From Pirellulales bacterium (GTDB lineage Bacteria; Planctomycetota; Planctomycetia; Pirellulales; JACPPG01), in contig DASZWQ010000010.1 in assembly GCA_035546535.1 (NCBI GenBank), forward strand, positions 1 to 53,815: a DNA stretch of 53,815 bases, written 5' to 3'. The first letter of the stretch is position 1. Every line of letters starts with the position of its first letter. Below the pieces are notes generated by a model, which worked only from the letters and a program-made list of their open reading frames with translations, did not search any database and had not been told where the DNA came from. The position numbers were made by a program, and so were the translations under genes. Below are positions 44,492 to 52,627 of the stretch, one piece after another.

Positions 44492-45403
44492 TCATTCGTG
44501 ATTCTCCGCGGCCCGCTCGGCCTGCACGTAGCGGATTACCAGTCCCGCGAGAATCAACGCTCCGCCCGCCACGGTCCACCAGGCCGGGCGTTCGCCGGCG
44601 GGCGTGAGCATGACCCAGATCGGCACCAGTACCGGTTCCAGCAGAGCCAGCGCCGCTCCTTCCTGACCCGATATCTCCCGCAGCCCGCGCGCAAAGAGCA
44701 GATACGGCAAGCCCATTTGAAAGAAGCCGAACGCCGCCAGCACCAGCAGTTGATAGCCGCTCACCGCTTCGCCGCGGTACAGCAGATAAGGCGCGATCAA
44801 CGCGGCGGCCGCCAGATGATTAAGCGCCACGATAAACGCGCCCGAATGGCCGCGCAGCCGGCGCATCGACACGACGACGGTCGCGTAGGAAATGCCCGAC
44901 AGCAGGCCCAAGAGCACGCCCACACCGGCCCGCGATTCCAGGCTGTTGGTGCGCAGCTCGAACGACAGGATCACGGCCGCGCCGGCCAAGCCACAAACCA
45001 GTGGCACCAGGTCACGCGGATCGTGTACGTCGCGGTACAAGGTCAGCCCGAACAGAAACACCCATAAAGGCGCGGTGCTTTGCAGCCAGATGGCATTGGC
45101 GGCCGTGGTCAGTGTCATCGACTGCAGGAAGGTGACGTTCATGGCCGTGAAGGCCAGCGCCATCGGCACCAGCCGCCATTCCCAGCGCGGCTTTCGCACG
45201 GCCGGCAGTACGAGTACGCCCGCGAACAGGGCCCGCCAGAAGGCCAACAGCGTGCCACGAACGTCCTGCGGCCAATCGTCGAAGACGTGCGACTTCACGA
45301 ACAGGCCGTTGGTGCTCCACAGAAGCGCCGCCAGAACGACGCAGGTACGTCCCAGCGCTTTGCCGGAGAGTCGCCGCGAGCCGCCTTCCGATGCATCCAC
45401 CAT
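44492..45403 (-). CDS. EamA/DMT family transporter
   Basis: 303 residues with about ten hydrophobic helices in two EamA-type halves (first: VVLAALLWSTNGLFVKSHVFD; second: GLLSGISYATVVVSMRRL and onward). The family exports amino acids, nucleosides or drugs. The ATG at 45403 starts MVDASEG; an in-frame extension to 45445 is not convincing. It follows the MarR gene on the same strand by 141 bp, suggesting that MarR controls it. Substrate unknown. Confidence 0.9.
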   Translation of the reverse strand: MVDASEGGSRRLSGKALGRTCVVLAALLWSTNGLFVKSHVFDDWPQDVRGTLLAFWRALFAGVLVLPAVRKPRWEWRLVPMALAFTAMNVTFLQSMTLTTAANAIWLQSTAPLWVFLFGLTLYRDVHDPRDLVPLVCGLAGAAVILSFELRTNSLESRAGVGVLLGLLSGISYATVVVSMRRLRGHSGAFIVALNHLAAAALIAPYLLYRGEAVSGYQLLVLAAFGFFQMGLPYLLFARGLREISGQEGAALALLEPVLVPIWVMLTPAGERPAWWTVAGGALILAGLVIRYVQAERAAENHE

Positions 45404-45544
45404 GAGGGCCCCGTGTGGCGGCCGATGGGGCATCCCGGCAAGCACCGGCGGACGGGCAGTCCGACATGCTCGCCGTGCGGTACCTGCGCGCAGGGATACA
45501 CCGCCACCGTGTCACTCGATCAATTACCCGAGATACCGTCGGCC

Positions 45545-46039
45545 TCAGTTCGACGCGCCGTTCACGGGCTGAGGCTGAGCGTGCAGCGGAGCGACGCGAC
45601 CACTCACCAAGGCGTGCATGTTCTCGCACATCGTCTTCAGGGTTTCGCGCAGCACGCGCAATTCGTCTTCGCTCAAGCCGTGAGTGGCACGAGCACGCAC
45701 GGCCAGGCCACAGGCCACCATGCGAGCCCACTCTTCCTCGGCGCGCGGGGTGGGACGAATCAACTTGCGGCGGCGATCGTTATCGTCGGTCACTCGGACG
45801 ATCCAACCGTCGCGCTCCATGCGATCGAGCACGCCCACCAAAGTCGGCGCTTCGATGTGCATCCGCTCGGCAAGTTCCGATTGCGACAGCTCGCCATCGT
45901 GCGAAATGCAGGCCAGTACTTCCCATTGCCGCGAAGTGATGCCGTGGGCCGCCAGTTCCTCGTTCATGGCACAGCTCAGCGCGTGCGCCGTGGCAAACAC
46001 CCAATATCCAACACTAGTTTCGAAGTCGTAATCGAGCAT
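45545..46039 (-). CDS. MarR family transcriptional regulator
   Basis: 164 residues. A winged helix (about 35-105): ITSRQWEVLACISHDGELSQSELAERMHIEAPTLVGVLDRMERDGWIVRV, followed by DDNDRRRKLIRPT, the classic MarR wing. MarR proteins bind palindromes near their own gene and are released by small molecules, often controlling exporters. The EamA exporter follows on the same strand. An AGGA lies about 9 bases before the ATG at 46039. The operator is expected between 46040 and about 46150; I did not find a clear palindrome there. Confidence 0.92.
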   Translation of the reverse strand: MLDYDFETSVGYWVFATAHALSCAMNEELAAHGITSRQWEVLACISHDGELSQSELAERMHIEAPTLVGVLDRMERDGWIVRVTDDNDRRRKLIRPTPRAEEEWARMVACGLAVRARATHGLSEDELRVLRETLKTMCENMHALVSGRVAPLHAQPQPVNGASN

Positions 46040-46195
46040 TGGCCGTTCCTGCGGTGGGGTAAGAAGTGCCTCTTCCTGGAGATCATTAGTTTAAGCGGTG
46101 CGAAATTGTCATACAAGCAAATCGTGCCGGACAGCCAACAAGTGGGGTTTTGCGACCAGAACGACCACATCTGTCGGGCCCCGTCGGCGTCGATT

Positions 46196-46777
46196 TCACG
46201 CGCTTGCGCCCCCCGCCTGCCGCCAGCAATAAGCGAAAAGCAACTGCCACTCCAGGCGCTGCACTTGCCTGCACAAGGACGCGCTCGACGATCGACCCGC
46301 CGCCGCGGCCCGGCACAAGTCGACGAACCGGAACGCGTCCCAGTTCTCCCCGGTGCTTAAGAACTGCGCCGCATGATCGAGATCCGCCGCAACGGCCAGC
46401 TCGCGCGCTCCGGCCATTAGCTCACCATGGATCGCATGGGCCGGCACGCGGCGAAACCAATACTTGGCATTCTCGTAGTCGGGCTCGCGACGGTGCATGA
46501 TGCCGTGCCAGTAGCTCCCTTCGAGCGTGTCGAGCGATTGGCTGATCGTGTGCGACTCGTCGAGAAAGTCGTACAAGAGCCACAGTCCCGCCAGGCAGCC
46601 CTCGGCCATCGACTCGTCGCGTACCGCGTGCGGCGCGAGGATCTGCTCCGGCGAAAGGGCCGCGAGCGCCGCGCGCCGCGATTGATCCGGCTTGCCAGGC
46701 CCCAGCTCATTTAAGTCTGCGGAAGCGATCAACGATGCGATCGCGGCGTTGTACACTGGTGCGCTGAAGGGAGTCAT
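46196..46777 (-). CDS. Conserved protein of unknown function
   Basis: 193 residues from the ATG at 46777 (GAGG 10 bases upstream); the frame is open further but less plausible. Helical. The best-preserved stretch is SYWHGIMHRREPDYENAKYW followed by FRRV and His (about 100-130), which contains several His, Arg, Glu and Trp residues that look like an active or binding site. I have seen similar sequences among planctomycete and acidobacterial proteins without a function assigned. No leader, so cytoplasmic. Alone on its strand beside the MarR gene. Confidence 0.75.
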   Translation of the reverse strand: MTPFSAPVYNAAIASLIASADLNELGPGKPDQSRRAALAALSPEQILAPHAVRDESMAEGCLAGLWLLYDFLDESHTISQSLDTLEGSYWHGIMHRREPDYENAKYWFRRVPAHAIHGELMAGARELAVAADLDHAAQFLSTGENWDAFRFVDLCRAAAAGRSSSASLCRQVQRLEWQLLFAYCWRQAGGASA

Positions 46778-47045
46778 CGGCGAAATGCCTCGGTATTGCT
46801 TTTTCGGCAGGGGGGAAAGCAGTTCGGTGAAGGGGGGCGAGAGCCGCGTCGAAAGGGCCGGTTTGGCCAACCCCGGGACGCACCGTGGGGATACCCAGAC
46901 GCACCCTTACGAGCACCGCGGATCTCGCTGCAATTGGCTACCTTGGGCTGTTTAGGGTTGGTAGAATGTCGCCTCGCAACCGGCCGTCGTAGGCCCCTAT
47001 TCGATGGTGGCCTAGGGTCGATTCTTTTGCCAAGATGACAGAGTG

Positions 47046-48755
47046 ATGAGTAGCGATCAATCCGCACCCGCGCCCCAAGACACCCCCGCCGCATCCGCAC
47101 CTCCGACCGAAGCACAAGCAGCTTCGACGCGACCGGCTCCCGCTCCGGCTGAAACCCCTGCTTCGCCGCCGCAGCGCATCGCCATCGGTTCCCAACGTGC
47201 CGGCAGCCGCATCCAGCGCCCGCGCATTCCGCCCGCGCTCGCGCCCCGGCCGAAGCCGAAGCCTGTCGTGAAACCCGAAGTGGCGTCCCCAGAAGTAGCG
47301 CCGAACACCGCGACAGCCTCGGACGTGGCCGCCACGCAAGCGGCACCGCAATCGCCGGTTGCCGAGGCACAGGTTGCCAAAGCGTCGACGGCTTCCGCGC
47401 AGGCCGCGCCCCCGGCGGCGATCGACAGCGCGCCCGCGACGGTCACCGCCCCGACACCTGCACCGCCCTCCGCGCCGCGACCGTCGGCATCTCCATCGAG
47501 CGGTTGGGTGACGAAAACGCCGGTGCCCAGCATTCGCGGCGAGCTGCCGCCTGAGTTGCAAAAGGAAGTCGACGAGGCGCTTGGTGACTTCTCACTCGAT
47601 GAGGTGCTCGATCCAGGACAGAAGCAGGCCGCGCAAGCAGACCTCGAGCCCGAGTCGCGCCACCAGGCGAAGATTCTCGCGATTCACAATGACGACGTGT
47701 TCGTCGAATTAGGCGGGCGCAATCAAGGCGTGTTGTCGCTGCGGCAGTTTCCCGACGAACCCAAGGTCGGGCAAGTCGTCGAGGTCGTCGTCACGCGCTT
47801 TGACGGCGAGGAAGGGCTCTATCAGCTGACGCTGCCAAACTCCACAATCGTAGCGGCCAATTGGGGCGATATCGCCGAGGGCGTGGTCGTCGAAGCCCGC
47901 GTCACAGGACACAACAAAGGCGGTCTGGAATGTGAAGTGAACAACATTCGCGCTTTCATTCCAGCCAGCCAGATCGACGTCTACCGTGTCGAAGATCTGG
48001 AACAATTCGTCGGGCAGAAATTCCCGGCCGTGGTGACCGAGGCGCGACCGGAGCGCGGCAACCTGGTGCTCAGCCGGCGCGCCGTGATCGAACGCGAAAA
48101 GGCCGCCAGCAAAGAACGGTTGCTCAATGAGCTGGCCGAAGGGCAAGTTCGCGAGGGCGTGGTCCGCAGCCTGCAACCCTTTGGTGCCTTTGTCGATCTG
48201 GGCGGCGTCGACGGTTTGCTGCACGTCAGCCAACTTTCCTGGCAGCGGGTGAAGCATCCTGGCGATGTGCTGCAACTCGGCCAGACGGTGAAGGTGCTGG
48301 TGCGTAAGATCGATCCCGACACGCACAAGATCAGCCTGGCGCTGCGCGATCTTTCCGAGAATCCATGGACCAAGGTCGCCCTCAACTATCCGGTCGGCAC
48401 GACGCAGCGCGGCACGGTGTCGAAGATCATGGAGTTCGGCGCGTTCGTCGAATTGGAGCCGGGCGTCGAAGGCTTGGTACACATTTCGGAGCTCGCGCAC
48501 CAGCGCGTGTGGCGCGTCAGCGACGTCGTCAAGGAAGGGGACGTCGTTGATGTGAAGGTGCAATCGATCGACCAGGATCAACAGCGCATCGGCCTATCGA
48601 TGAAGGCGCTCGCCGCGCGCCCCGTGCCGGTGAAGAAGGAAGAGCCGGAAGCAGACGATACGCCACTGCCGCCCATCGTCAGCAAGCGCAAGGGGCCCCT
48701 CAAAGGGGGCCTCGGCAAAAGCTCCGGCGGCGACCAGTTTGGATTGAAGTGGTAG
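47046..48755 (+). CDS. S1-domain RNA-binding protein (ribosomal S1-like)
   Basis: 569 residues. The first 150 are Pro/Ala/Ser-rich and low complexity. Then four S1 domains: about 200-260 ([17 protein letters not shown]), 275-345 ([19 protein letters not shown]), 360-435 ([20 protein letters not shown]) and 445-520 ([20 protein letters not shown]), and a short basic tail. S1 domains bind RNA; four domains is less than the six of E. coli S1, as in the S1-like proteins of many bacteria. The ATG at 47046 is preferred to the GTG one codon before. It could be the ribosomal S1 or a general RNA-binding paralogue; whether another S1 exists in the genome is not visible here. Confidence 0.88.
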   Translation: MSSDQSAPAPQDTPAASAPPTEAQAASTRPAPAPAETPASPPQRIAIGSQRAGSRIQRPRIPPALAPRPKPKPVVKPEVASPEVAPNTATASDVAATQAAPQSPVAEAQVAKASTASAQAAPPAAIDSAPATVTAPTPAPPSAPRPSASPSSGWVTKTPVPSIRGELPPELQKEVDEALGDFSLDEVLDPGQKQAAQADLEPESRHQAKILAIHNDDVFVELGGRNQGVLSLRQFPDEPKVGQVVEVVVTRFDGEEGLYQLTLPNSTIVAANWGDIAEGVVVEARVTGHNKGGLECEVNNIRAFIPASQIDVYRVEDLEQFVGQKFPAVVTEARPERGNLVLSRRAVIEREKAASKERLLNELAEGQVREGVVRSLQPFGAFVDLGGVDGLLHVSQLSWQRVKHPGDVLQLGQTVKVLVRKIDPDTHKISLALRDLSENPWTKVALNYPVGTTQRGTVSKIMEFGAFVELEPGVEGLVHISELAHQRVWRVSDVVKEGDVVDVKVQSIDQDQQRIGLSMKALAARPVPVKKEEPEADDTPLPPIVSKRKGPLKGGLGKSSGGDQFGLKW

Positions 48756-49135
48756 CGGTAACGTCATGCGACCGCCGAGCAAGCTCGGCGGCTACGTAAT
48801 GCGGCATCCAGCGCGGATTTTAGTTAGCCGCTGAGCTCGCTCAGCGCTGGCGTGGAACTTTCCTGCCGCCCGCGATTCGCAACCTGCCGTCAAATCCGGC
48901 ATTTTCACTTCGCGTGACAGTCCATGTCGCTCGATTCATGCGATCCTGGCGGCCACGAGAGTCGCACGGGCTCGAGGAACTCGCCTTGACCCGTTCACCC
49001 CCCCTATGATTCGATTGGGGGCGGAAAAGGCCCTGGTGAGCTACATCTTCTTGGGCGGCTTAGGGTTGCCTTCCGCGGGTTCGCTTCGATTCCTTTCTTG
49101 TGACTGCGCCCTGCCCGGCCGGCTACTAACGCTGT
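48756..49135. other. Intergenic region before the sigma factor gene (380 bp)
   Basis: It contains the two hairpins at 48773-48792 and 48830-48847 and otherwise no gene of quality. No ECF-type promoter (an AAC at -35) was found before the sigma gene by eye. Confidence 0.45.
48773..48847. repeat. Two REP-like hairpins
   Basis: Hairpin one: CCGCCGAG (48773-48780), loop CAAG, CTCGGCGG (48785-48792), framed by ACGT on both sides. Hairpin two: CGCTGAG (48830-48836), loop CTCG, CTCAGCG (48841-48847). Neither has a T-run. Both share the core GC-GAG type sequence, so they look like copies of a dispersed palindromic repeat. Confidence 0.55.
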
Positions 49136-49747
49136 GTGGACAGGAGTCACCCCGAGCGAGAGCCAGTAACAGGGCGCGCACGTGTGGAAGCAGTCTTGGA
49201 CGTTTTGCAGCAGACCGACGAGGCCTTGGCCGCAGAGGCTGCCCGCGAGGGCTCCGATGGGCCGGCGTTCGTTGCCTTGGTCGAGCGATTTCGCCAGCGT
49301 GTGTGGCGGATCTGCTACCGCCTGTTGGGCAACGAGGCCGACGCTCACGACGCCGCGCAGGAAGTCTTCGTCCGATTGTTTCTCCACCGCGCACGCTTCG
49401 ACGGCCGCTCGAAATACGCCACCTGGGTTCACGCCATCGCCGTCCGCACCTGCCTGGCCATTCGCCGCGGGCGCGGGCGCCGGCAAAAGCACGAAACCAC
49501 GGCCGTAGGTAACCAACTGGACACGCCAGGCACACGCCCGGAGAGCGAACACCTGAGCATGGACGTCATGACGCTCCTGGAAGGGCTGGACGAAACGGAC
49601 CGCGCACTTTTGATTTTGAAATACGCGGAAAGTTACAGCTACGAGGAGTTGGCCGAAATCTTCGATCTCTCGGTGAGCGCGTGCAAGATGCGAGTCAGCC
49701 GCGCCCGCGACAAGATCAACCAGAAGCACGGCGACGCCATGCGTTAG
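49136..49747 (+). CDS. ECF-type RNA polymerase sigma factor
   Basis: 203 residues from the GTG at 49136. Region 2 (about 45-115): FVALVERFRQRVWRICYRLLGNEADAHDAAQEVFVRLF; region 4 (about 150-200): LDETDRALLILKYAESYSYEELAEIFDLSVSACKMRVSRARDKI. Regions 1.1 and 3 are absent as expected for group 4. The start is not certain since the first 40 residues are not conserved and an alternative GTG lies at codon 17. The small membrane protein 88 bp downstream is a candidate partner. Confidence 0.9.
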   Translation: MDRSHPEREPVTGRARVEAVLDVLQQTDEALAAEAAREGSDGPAFVALVERFRQRVWRICYRLLGNEADAHDAAQEVFVRLFLHRARFDGRSKYATWVHAIAVRTCLAIRRGRGRRQKHETTAVGNQLDTPGTRPESEHLSMDVMTLLEGLDETDRALLILKYAESYSYEELAEIFDLSVSACKMRVSRARDKINQKHGDAMR

Positions 49748-49835
49748 TCGGCGACGTGAGATGACGGCCCACCGTCGAACAATTAGTAGTCGAACAAGAA
49801 GCACAGGGAAACGACGAAAAACGGACGCTTTCGCC

Positions 49836-50078
49836 ATGACATTCGACATCTTCGAACAGCTTGCGGAAAAAGACGTGCCGCCGGTGCCGAGCAACTTCGA
49901 TCGGCAGGTTCACGATCGCGTGAACAACAGCTTGTTCGGCGTACACATCACCGAGTTTTTGTTCCAAGTGGTTCCCTACGCGATTTTGCACTTTGGCCAG
50001 GCCGTGATCGGTCTGGCAGCTTTGACACTTTCCGGAGTTTTTCCCCAAGACCGTGGCGACCGGACAAAGCATCGCTAA
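49836..50078 (+). CDS. Small single-pass membrane protein
   Basis: 80 residues from the ATG at 49836 (MTFDIFEQLAEKDVPPVPSNF). A soluble N-terminal part of about 45 residues containing VPSNFDRQVHDRVNNSLFG is followed by one or two hydrophobic stretches (VVPYAILHFGQAVIGLAALTLSGVF). Gene order (ECF sigma then a small membrane protein) is that of sigma/anti-sigma pairs, but no zinc HXXXCXXC motif of anti-sigma domains is present. Membrane placement is seen; any anti-sigma role is inference. Confidence 0.65.
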   Translation: MTFDIFEQLAEKDVPPVPSNFDRQVHDRVNNSLFGVHITEFLFQVVPYAILHFGQAVIGLAALTLSGVFPQDRGDRTKHR

Positions 50079-50089
50079 CTGAATCAATC

Positions 50090-50177
50090 CCTCTCCCCCG
50101 CCAGGGGAGAGGTTAGGTGAGGGGTCGTGCGTTGTGAGACGTTTGACCCTCCCCCGGCCCCTGCCTGAAAGGGAGGG
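50090..50177. repeat. Paired palindromic repeats (REP-like)
   Basis: First: CCTCTCCCC (50090-50098) pairs with GGGGAGAGG (50104-50112). Second: CCCTCCC (50147-50153) pairs with GGGAGGG (50171-50177). The context GGGGAGAGGTTAGGTGAGGGG is a common dispersed repeat style in bacteria. No coding frame crosses it. Confidence 0.6.
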
Positions 50178-50365
50178 GCGTTTGGTGAAGGCTAAGCAGG
50201 TTGCATTTGATCGAAAAGAGGATTTAACGCTCTCGACAATTCGCCGTTAACCCGCCGCACAATACCGCGGTTCCGCGACGGGAAGACAACGAAACGTCGG
50301 GCGCTTTTTTGTGTTCGCTTACGAATCTCAATCTCAACCGAAATCTCGGAACAAGGAGAAATATC

Positions 50366-51205
50366 ATGGACTTCCCGCAAACCGTCGAATCGTGGCGTGA
50401 CGCGCTGGTGAACAGCTTCAATCACGCTTTTGGTCAAATCCTGGACAAGGCCCCCAACGTCGTCGGCATGGTGATCGTGCTGGTCGTGGGCTATATCGCG
50501 GCTCGCGTTTTGGATCGCGTGGCTTCGGCCCTCAGCGATTCGTTGGGTCTGCAGACCGCGGCCGAGCGCAGCGGCCTGTTGGACTCGATGCGTCAGGTCG
50601 GTATCAACCGCAGCGTGTCGTGGATCATCGGCCGGATCACGTTCTGGCTCACCATGTGCGTGTTCCTGACCGCCGCGTTCAACATCCTCGATCTGCCGAC
50701 GTTGACCACGGCCATGGAAACCCTGGTCGGCTACATTCCCAAGCTGCTGGTGGCCACGGTCGTCGTGGTGGTCGGCCTGTTGATTGCTACGTTCCTCCGC
50801 GGCGTGGTTGCCACGAGTGCGGATCGCGTGGGCGTCTCGTATGCCGAACACCTGGCCAACGGCGTGTACTACGTCCTGGCCCTGATGACCTTCATCGCGG
50901 CCTTCGATCAGCTTGGCTTCCAGTTCGAGCTGTTGCAGAACATGATCCTGATCGCCTTCGGCGCCGTCTCGGCCGGGTTTGCCCTGGCCCTGGGCCTCGG
51001 TGGCAAGGAAGTGATGGGGGGCATCCTGGCCGGCTACTACACCCGGCAACGGCTGCACGCCGGCGACCACGTGCATGTGTGCGGCATGGAAGGCACGGTC
51101 CGCGAAGTCGGCCCCGTCGCCACGGTCATCGAGACCGAGGAAGACGGCCTGCTGAACCGGCATAGCGTGCCGAACACCAAGATGCTCGCCGAGGCGGTTC
51201 GGTAA
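50366..51205 (+). CDS. Small MscS-type/TM-helix channel protein
   Basis: 279 residues. Four membrane helices: about 30-55, 88-112, 120-145 and 170-225, with a last helix rich in small residues (IAFGAVSAGFALALGLGGKEVMGGIL), the pore-lining type. A short beta domain follows (HAGDHVHVCGMEGTVREVGPVATVIETEEDG) and the chain ends with no long tail. This is the short class with the conserved-TM-helix (PF05552-type) layout. AAGGAGA stands 6 bases before the ATG. The transcript may run through the hairpins to the terminator at 51410-51448. Confidence 0.9.
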   Translation: MDFPQTVESWRDALVNSFNHAFGQILDKAPNVVGMVIVLVVGYIAARVLDRVASALSDSLGLQTAAERSGLLDSMRQVGINRSVSWIIGRITFWLTMCVFLTAAFNILDLPTLTTAMETLVGYIPKLLVATVVVVVGLLIATFLRGVVATSADRVGVSYAEHLANGVYYVLALMTFIAAFDQLGFQFELLQNMILIAFGAVSAGFALALGLGGKEVMGGILAGYYTRQRLHAGDHVHVCGMEGTVREVGPVATVIETEEDGLLNRHSVPNTKMLAEAVR

Positions 51206-51228
51206 GCAGCTTGGCCCATTAGTTGGGA

Positions 51229-51448
51229 CCAAGGGGGGACCTTCTCCCGAATCGTGGGCGAGGTCCCCAGACCGGAATGGCCGGCGACTCTGCGGAGGCG
51301 CAGGCCCGACAAACGAAACGAGTCGAAGGAGCGACTCGGCAAGTCAGTGGCGGGGCGGACAGGGAAGAGAACGGAGAACCGTCGACCCTCCCACCGGTTT
51401 TTCAAAGAGCCCTCGGCGTGACGCAAGTCGCGCCGAGGGTCTTTTTTT
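51229..51448 (+). ncRNA. Candidate structured RNA or 3' UTR
   Basis: After the channel stop (51205) come: stem GGGGACCT (51235-51242) with AGGTCCCC (51261-51268); perfect hairpin CGAGTCG (51319-51325), loop AAGGAG, CGACTCG (51332-51338); a small ACGG-AGAA-CCGT hairpin (about 51371-51382); then the strong terminator (51410-51448). No protein frame of quality is present. The RNA could be a separate small RNA or a tail of the channel mRNA. The loop AAGGAG looks like a Shine-Dalgarno sequence. Prediction only. Confidence 0.35.
51410..51448 (+). terminator. Strong Rho-independent terminator
   Basis: CCCTCGGCG (51410-51418) and CGCCGAGGG (51431-51439) form a perfect 9-bp stem, then TC and a run of seven T (51442-51448). 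It is 205 bp after the MscS-type stop and 15 bp before the convergent VIT gene end, and can serve the plus strand. Confidence 0.85.
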
Positions 51449-51462
51449 ATTCCCGTGGTGAT

Positions 51463-52158
51463 TTAACCAATGGCTCGGGCGATCGCGAAGGCCGCCGCGG
51501 CAGCCAGCCCGCCGGTGACCACGGTTTGCAGCCCGCCGCGGAAGGGGCTGATGCCGGTGAGTCTGGCTTTGACGAAACCAAAGACGGCTAACGCCGCGAG
51601 TGTCACGACGACAGAGGCCAACAGCGCCGCGTGCGTTGACGAAATGAAGAAGTAAGGTGCGAGCGGAATAAACCCGCCGACGATATACGAGCCGGCGATC
51701 GTCAGGGCGCTGGTCCGCGCCCGGCGCGGGTCAGGCTCTTCCAGCCCCAGTTCGAAACGCATCATGAAGTCGACCCACCGCTCGCGGTTGGCGCTAAGCG
51801 CTTTGACGATCGGTTCGGTCTGGGCTTGAGTGAGTCCATAGCCGCGAAAAATCTCGGCCACTTCTTCTTCCTCGACGGCCGGCACCGTATCGCACTCGCG
51901 CTCTTCCCGCGCCCGTTCGGCCTGGTAATGCTCGGCATCAGTCCGGGCCGCCAGGTATCCGCCCAGCCCCATGGCGATCGAACCGGCGGCAATCTCGGCC
52001 AGGCCGGCAGTGACAATGATCGCGTTGGAATCCACGGCCCCTGACAAACCCGCCGCCAACGCAAACGGCACCGTCAGCCCGTCCGACATGCCGATCACGA
52101 CATCGCGCACCGTCTCGGTGGCGGTGAAGTGGCGTTCGGTGTGCGGCGTGGAGGGCAT
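51463..52158 (-). CDS. VIT1/CCC1 family iron/manganese transporter
   Basis: 231 residues from the ATG at 52158. VIT family mark: VRDVVIGMSDGLTVPFALAAGLSGAV (about 17-42), then a charged stretch of about 80 residues (70-145) with many Glu and one His (AEHYQAERAREERECDTVPAVEEEEVAEIF), similar to the metal-binding loop of VIT1, then three membrane helices. The family moves Fe(II)/Mn(II) out of the cytoplasm. No clear ribosome site is seen; the region just upstream is the left repeat of the four-helix cassette, which may have displaced the native leader. Confidence 0.88.
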   Translation of the reverse strand: MPSTPHTERHFTATETVRDVVIGMSDGLTVPFALAAGLSGAVDSNAIIVTAGLAEIAAGSIAMGLGGYLAARTDAEHYQAERAREERECDTVPAVEEEEVAEIFRGYGLTQAQTEPIVKALSANRERWVDFMMRFELGLEEPDPRRARTSALTIAGSYIVGGFIPLAPYFFISSTHAALLASVVVTLAALAVFGFVKARLTGISPFRGGLQTVVTGGLAAAAAFAIARAIG

Positions 52159-52166
52159 GGGGAGAG

Positions 52167-52199
52167 AAGTAGTCAGTAGTCGGTAGACAGTAGTCAGTA
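52167..52199. repeat. Left inverted repeat of the four-helix cassette
   Basis: Degenerate AGTAGTC heptads. CAGTAGTCGGTAGACAGTA (52174-52192) is the inverted copy of 52608-52626 with one mismatch in 19. Different in composition from the GC-rich surroundings. Confidence 0.75.
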
Positions 52200-52216
52200 A
52201 AAACAGTAGAGACGGG

Positions 52217-52582
52217 TTATTCAGGCGTTTCGAGGGAGCGCAAGAGGCCATTCAATAGCCTGCCGACTTCCGCGCACTTGTCAGTCAGGTCCGCCGTCGC
52301 CTCCGGCGTCAAGTATTTTAATCTTTCGGCCAGCAGGATTTGCGTCTCGACTTCACTCAGGGAGCCGCACGCGATTGCCAAGAATCGACGAAACTCGCGG
52401 CGCGAACGACGTCCTTGCCCCTCAGCGATGTTCGAGGGTAGCGACGTCGCCGCACGACGTAGTTGACTTCGTAGCCCAAACGTCTCGTGATGCGGGAATC
52501 CAGACGTCTGCACGTAAATGGCTTCGGCCAGATCCATCGCGCGCTGCCAAGCAGTCAGGTCACGAAAATCCCGCCCAGCCAT
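52217..52582 (-). CDS. Four-helix bundle protein (S23/IVS family)
   Basis: 121 residues of the four-helix bundle family (TIGR02436/PF05635), first known from intervening sequences in 23S rRNA genes. Marks: MAGRDFRDLTAWQRAMDLAEAIY, then FPHHETFGLRSQLRRAATSLPSNIAEGQGRRSRREFRRFLAIACGSLSEVETQ. The ATG at 52582 follows a TTG one codon earlier. The gene sits between metG and the VIT gene, both on the same strand, and is enclosed by inverted repeats at 52174-52192 and 52608-52626. Function of the stand-alone forms is not known. Confidence 0.9.
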   Translation of the reverse strand: MAGRDFRDLTAWQRAMDLAEAIYVQTSGFPHHETFGLRSQLRRAATSLPSNIAEGQGRRSRREFRRFLAIACGSLSEVETQILLAERLKYLTPEATADLTDKCAEVGRLLNGLLRSLETPE

Positions 52583-52592
52583 CAATGTCCCC

Positions 52593-52626
52593 CTACTGAC
52601 TACTGGTTACTGACTACCGACTACTG
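52593..52626. repeat. Right inverted repeat of the four-helix cassette
   Basis: Reads TACTGACTACCGACTACTG at 52608-52626, the reverse complement of the left copy. It directly abuts the metG stop codon (52628-52630), which leaves one base between repeat and coding region. Confidence 0.75.
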
Positions 52627-52627
52627 C

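Noticed and set aside
50275..50318. Short CGACG/CGTCG hairpin followed by T-run before the small MscS gene
   Set aside because: The stem is only about 5 bp with a long loop, too weak for a terminator call.
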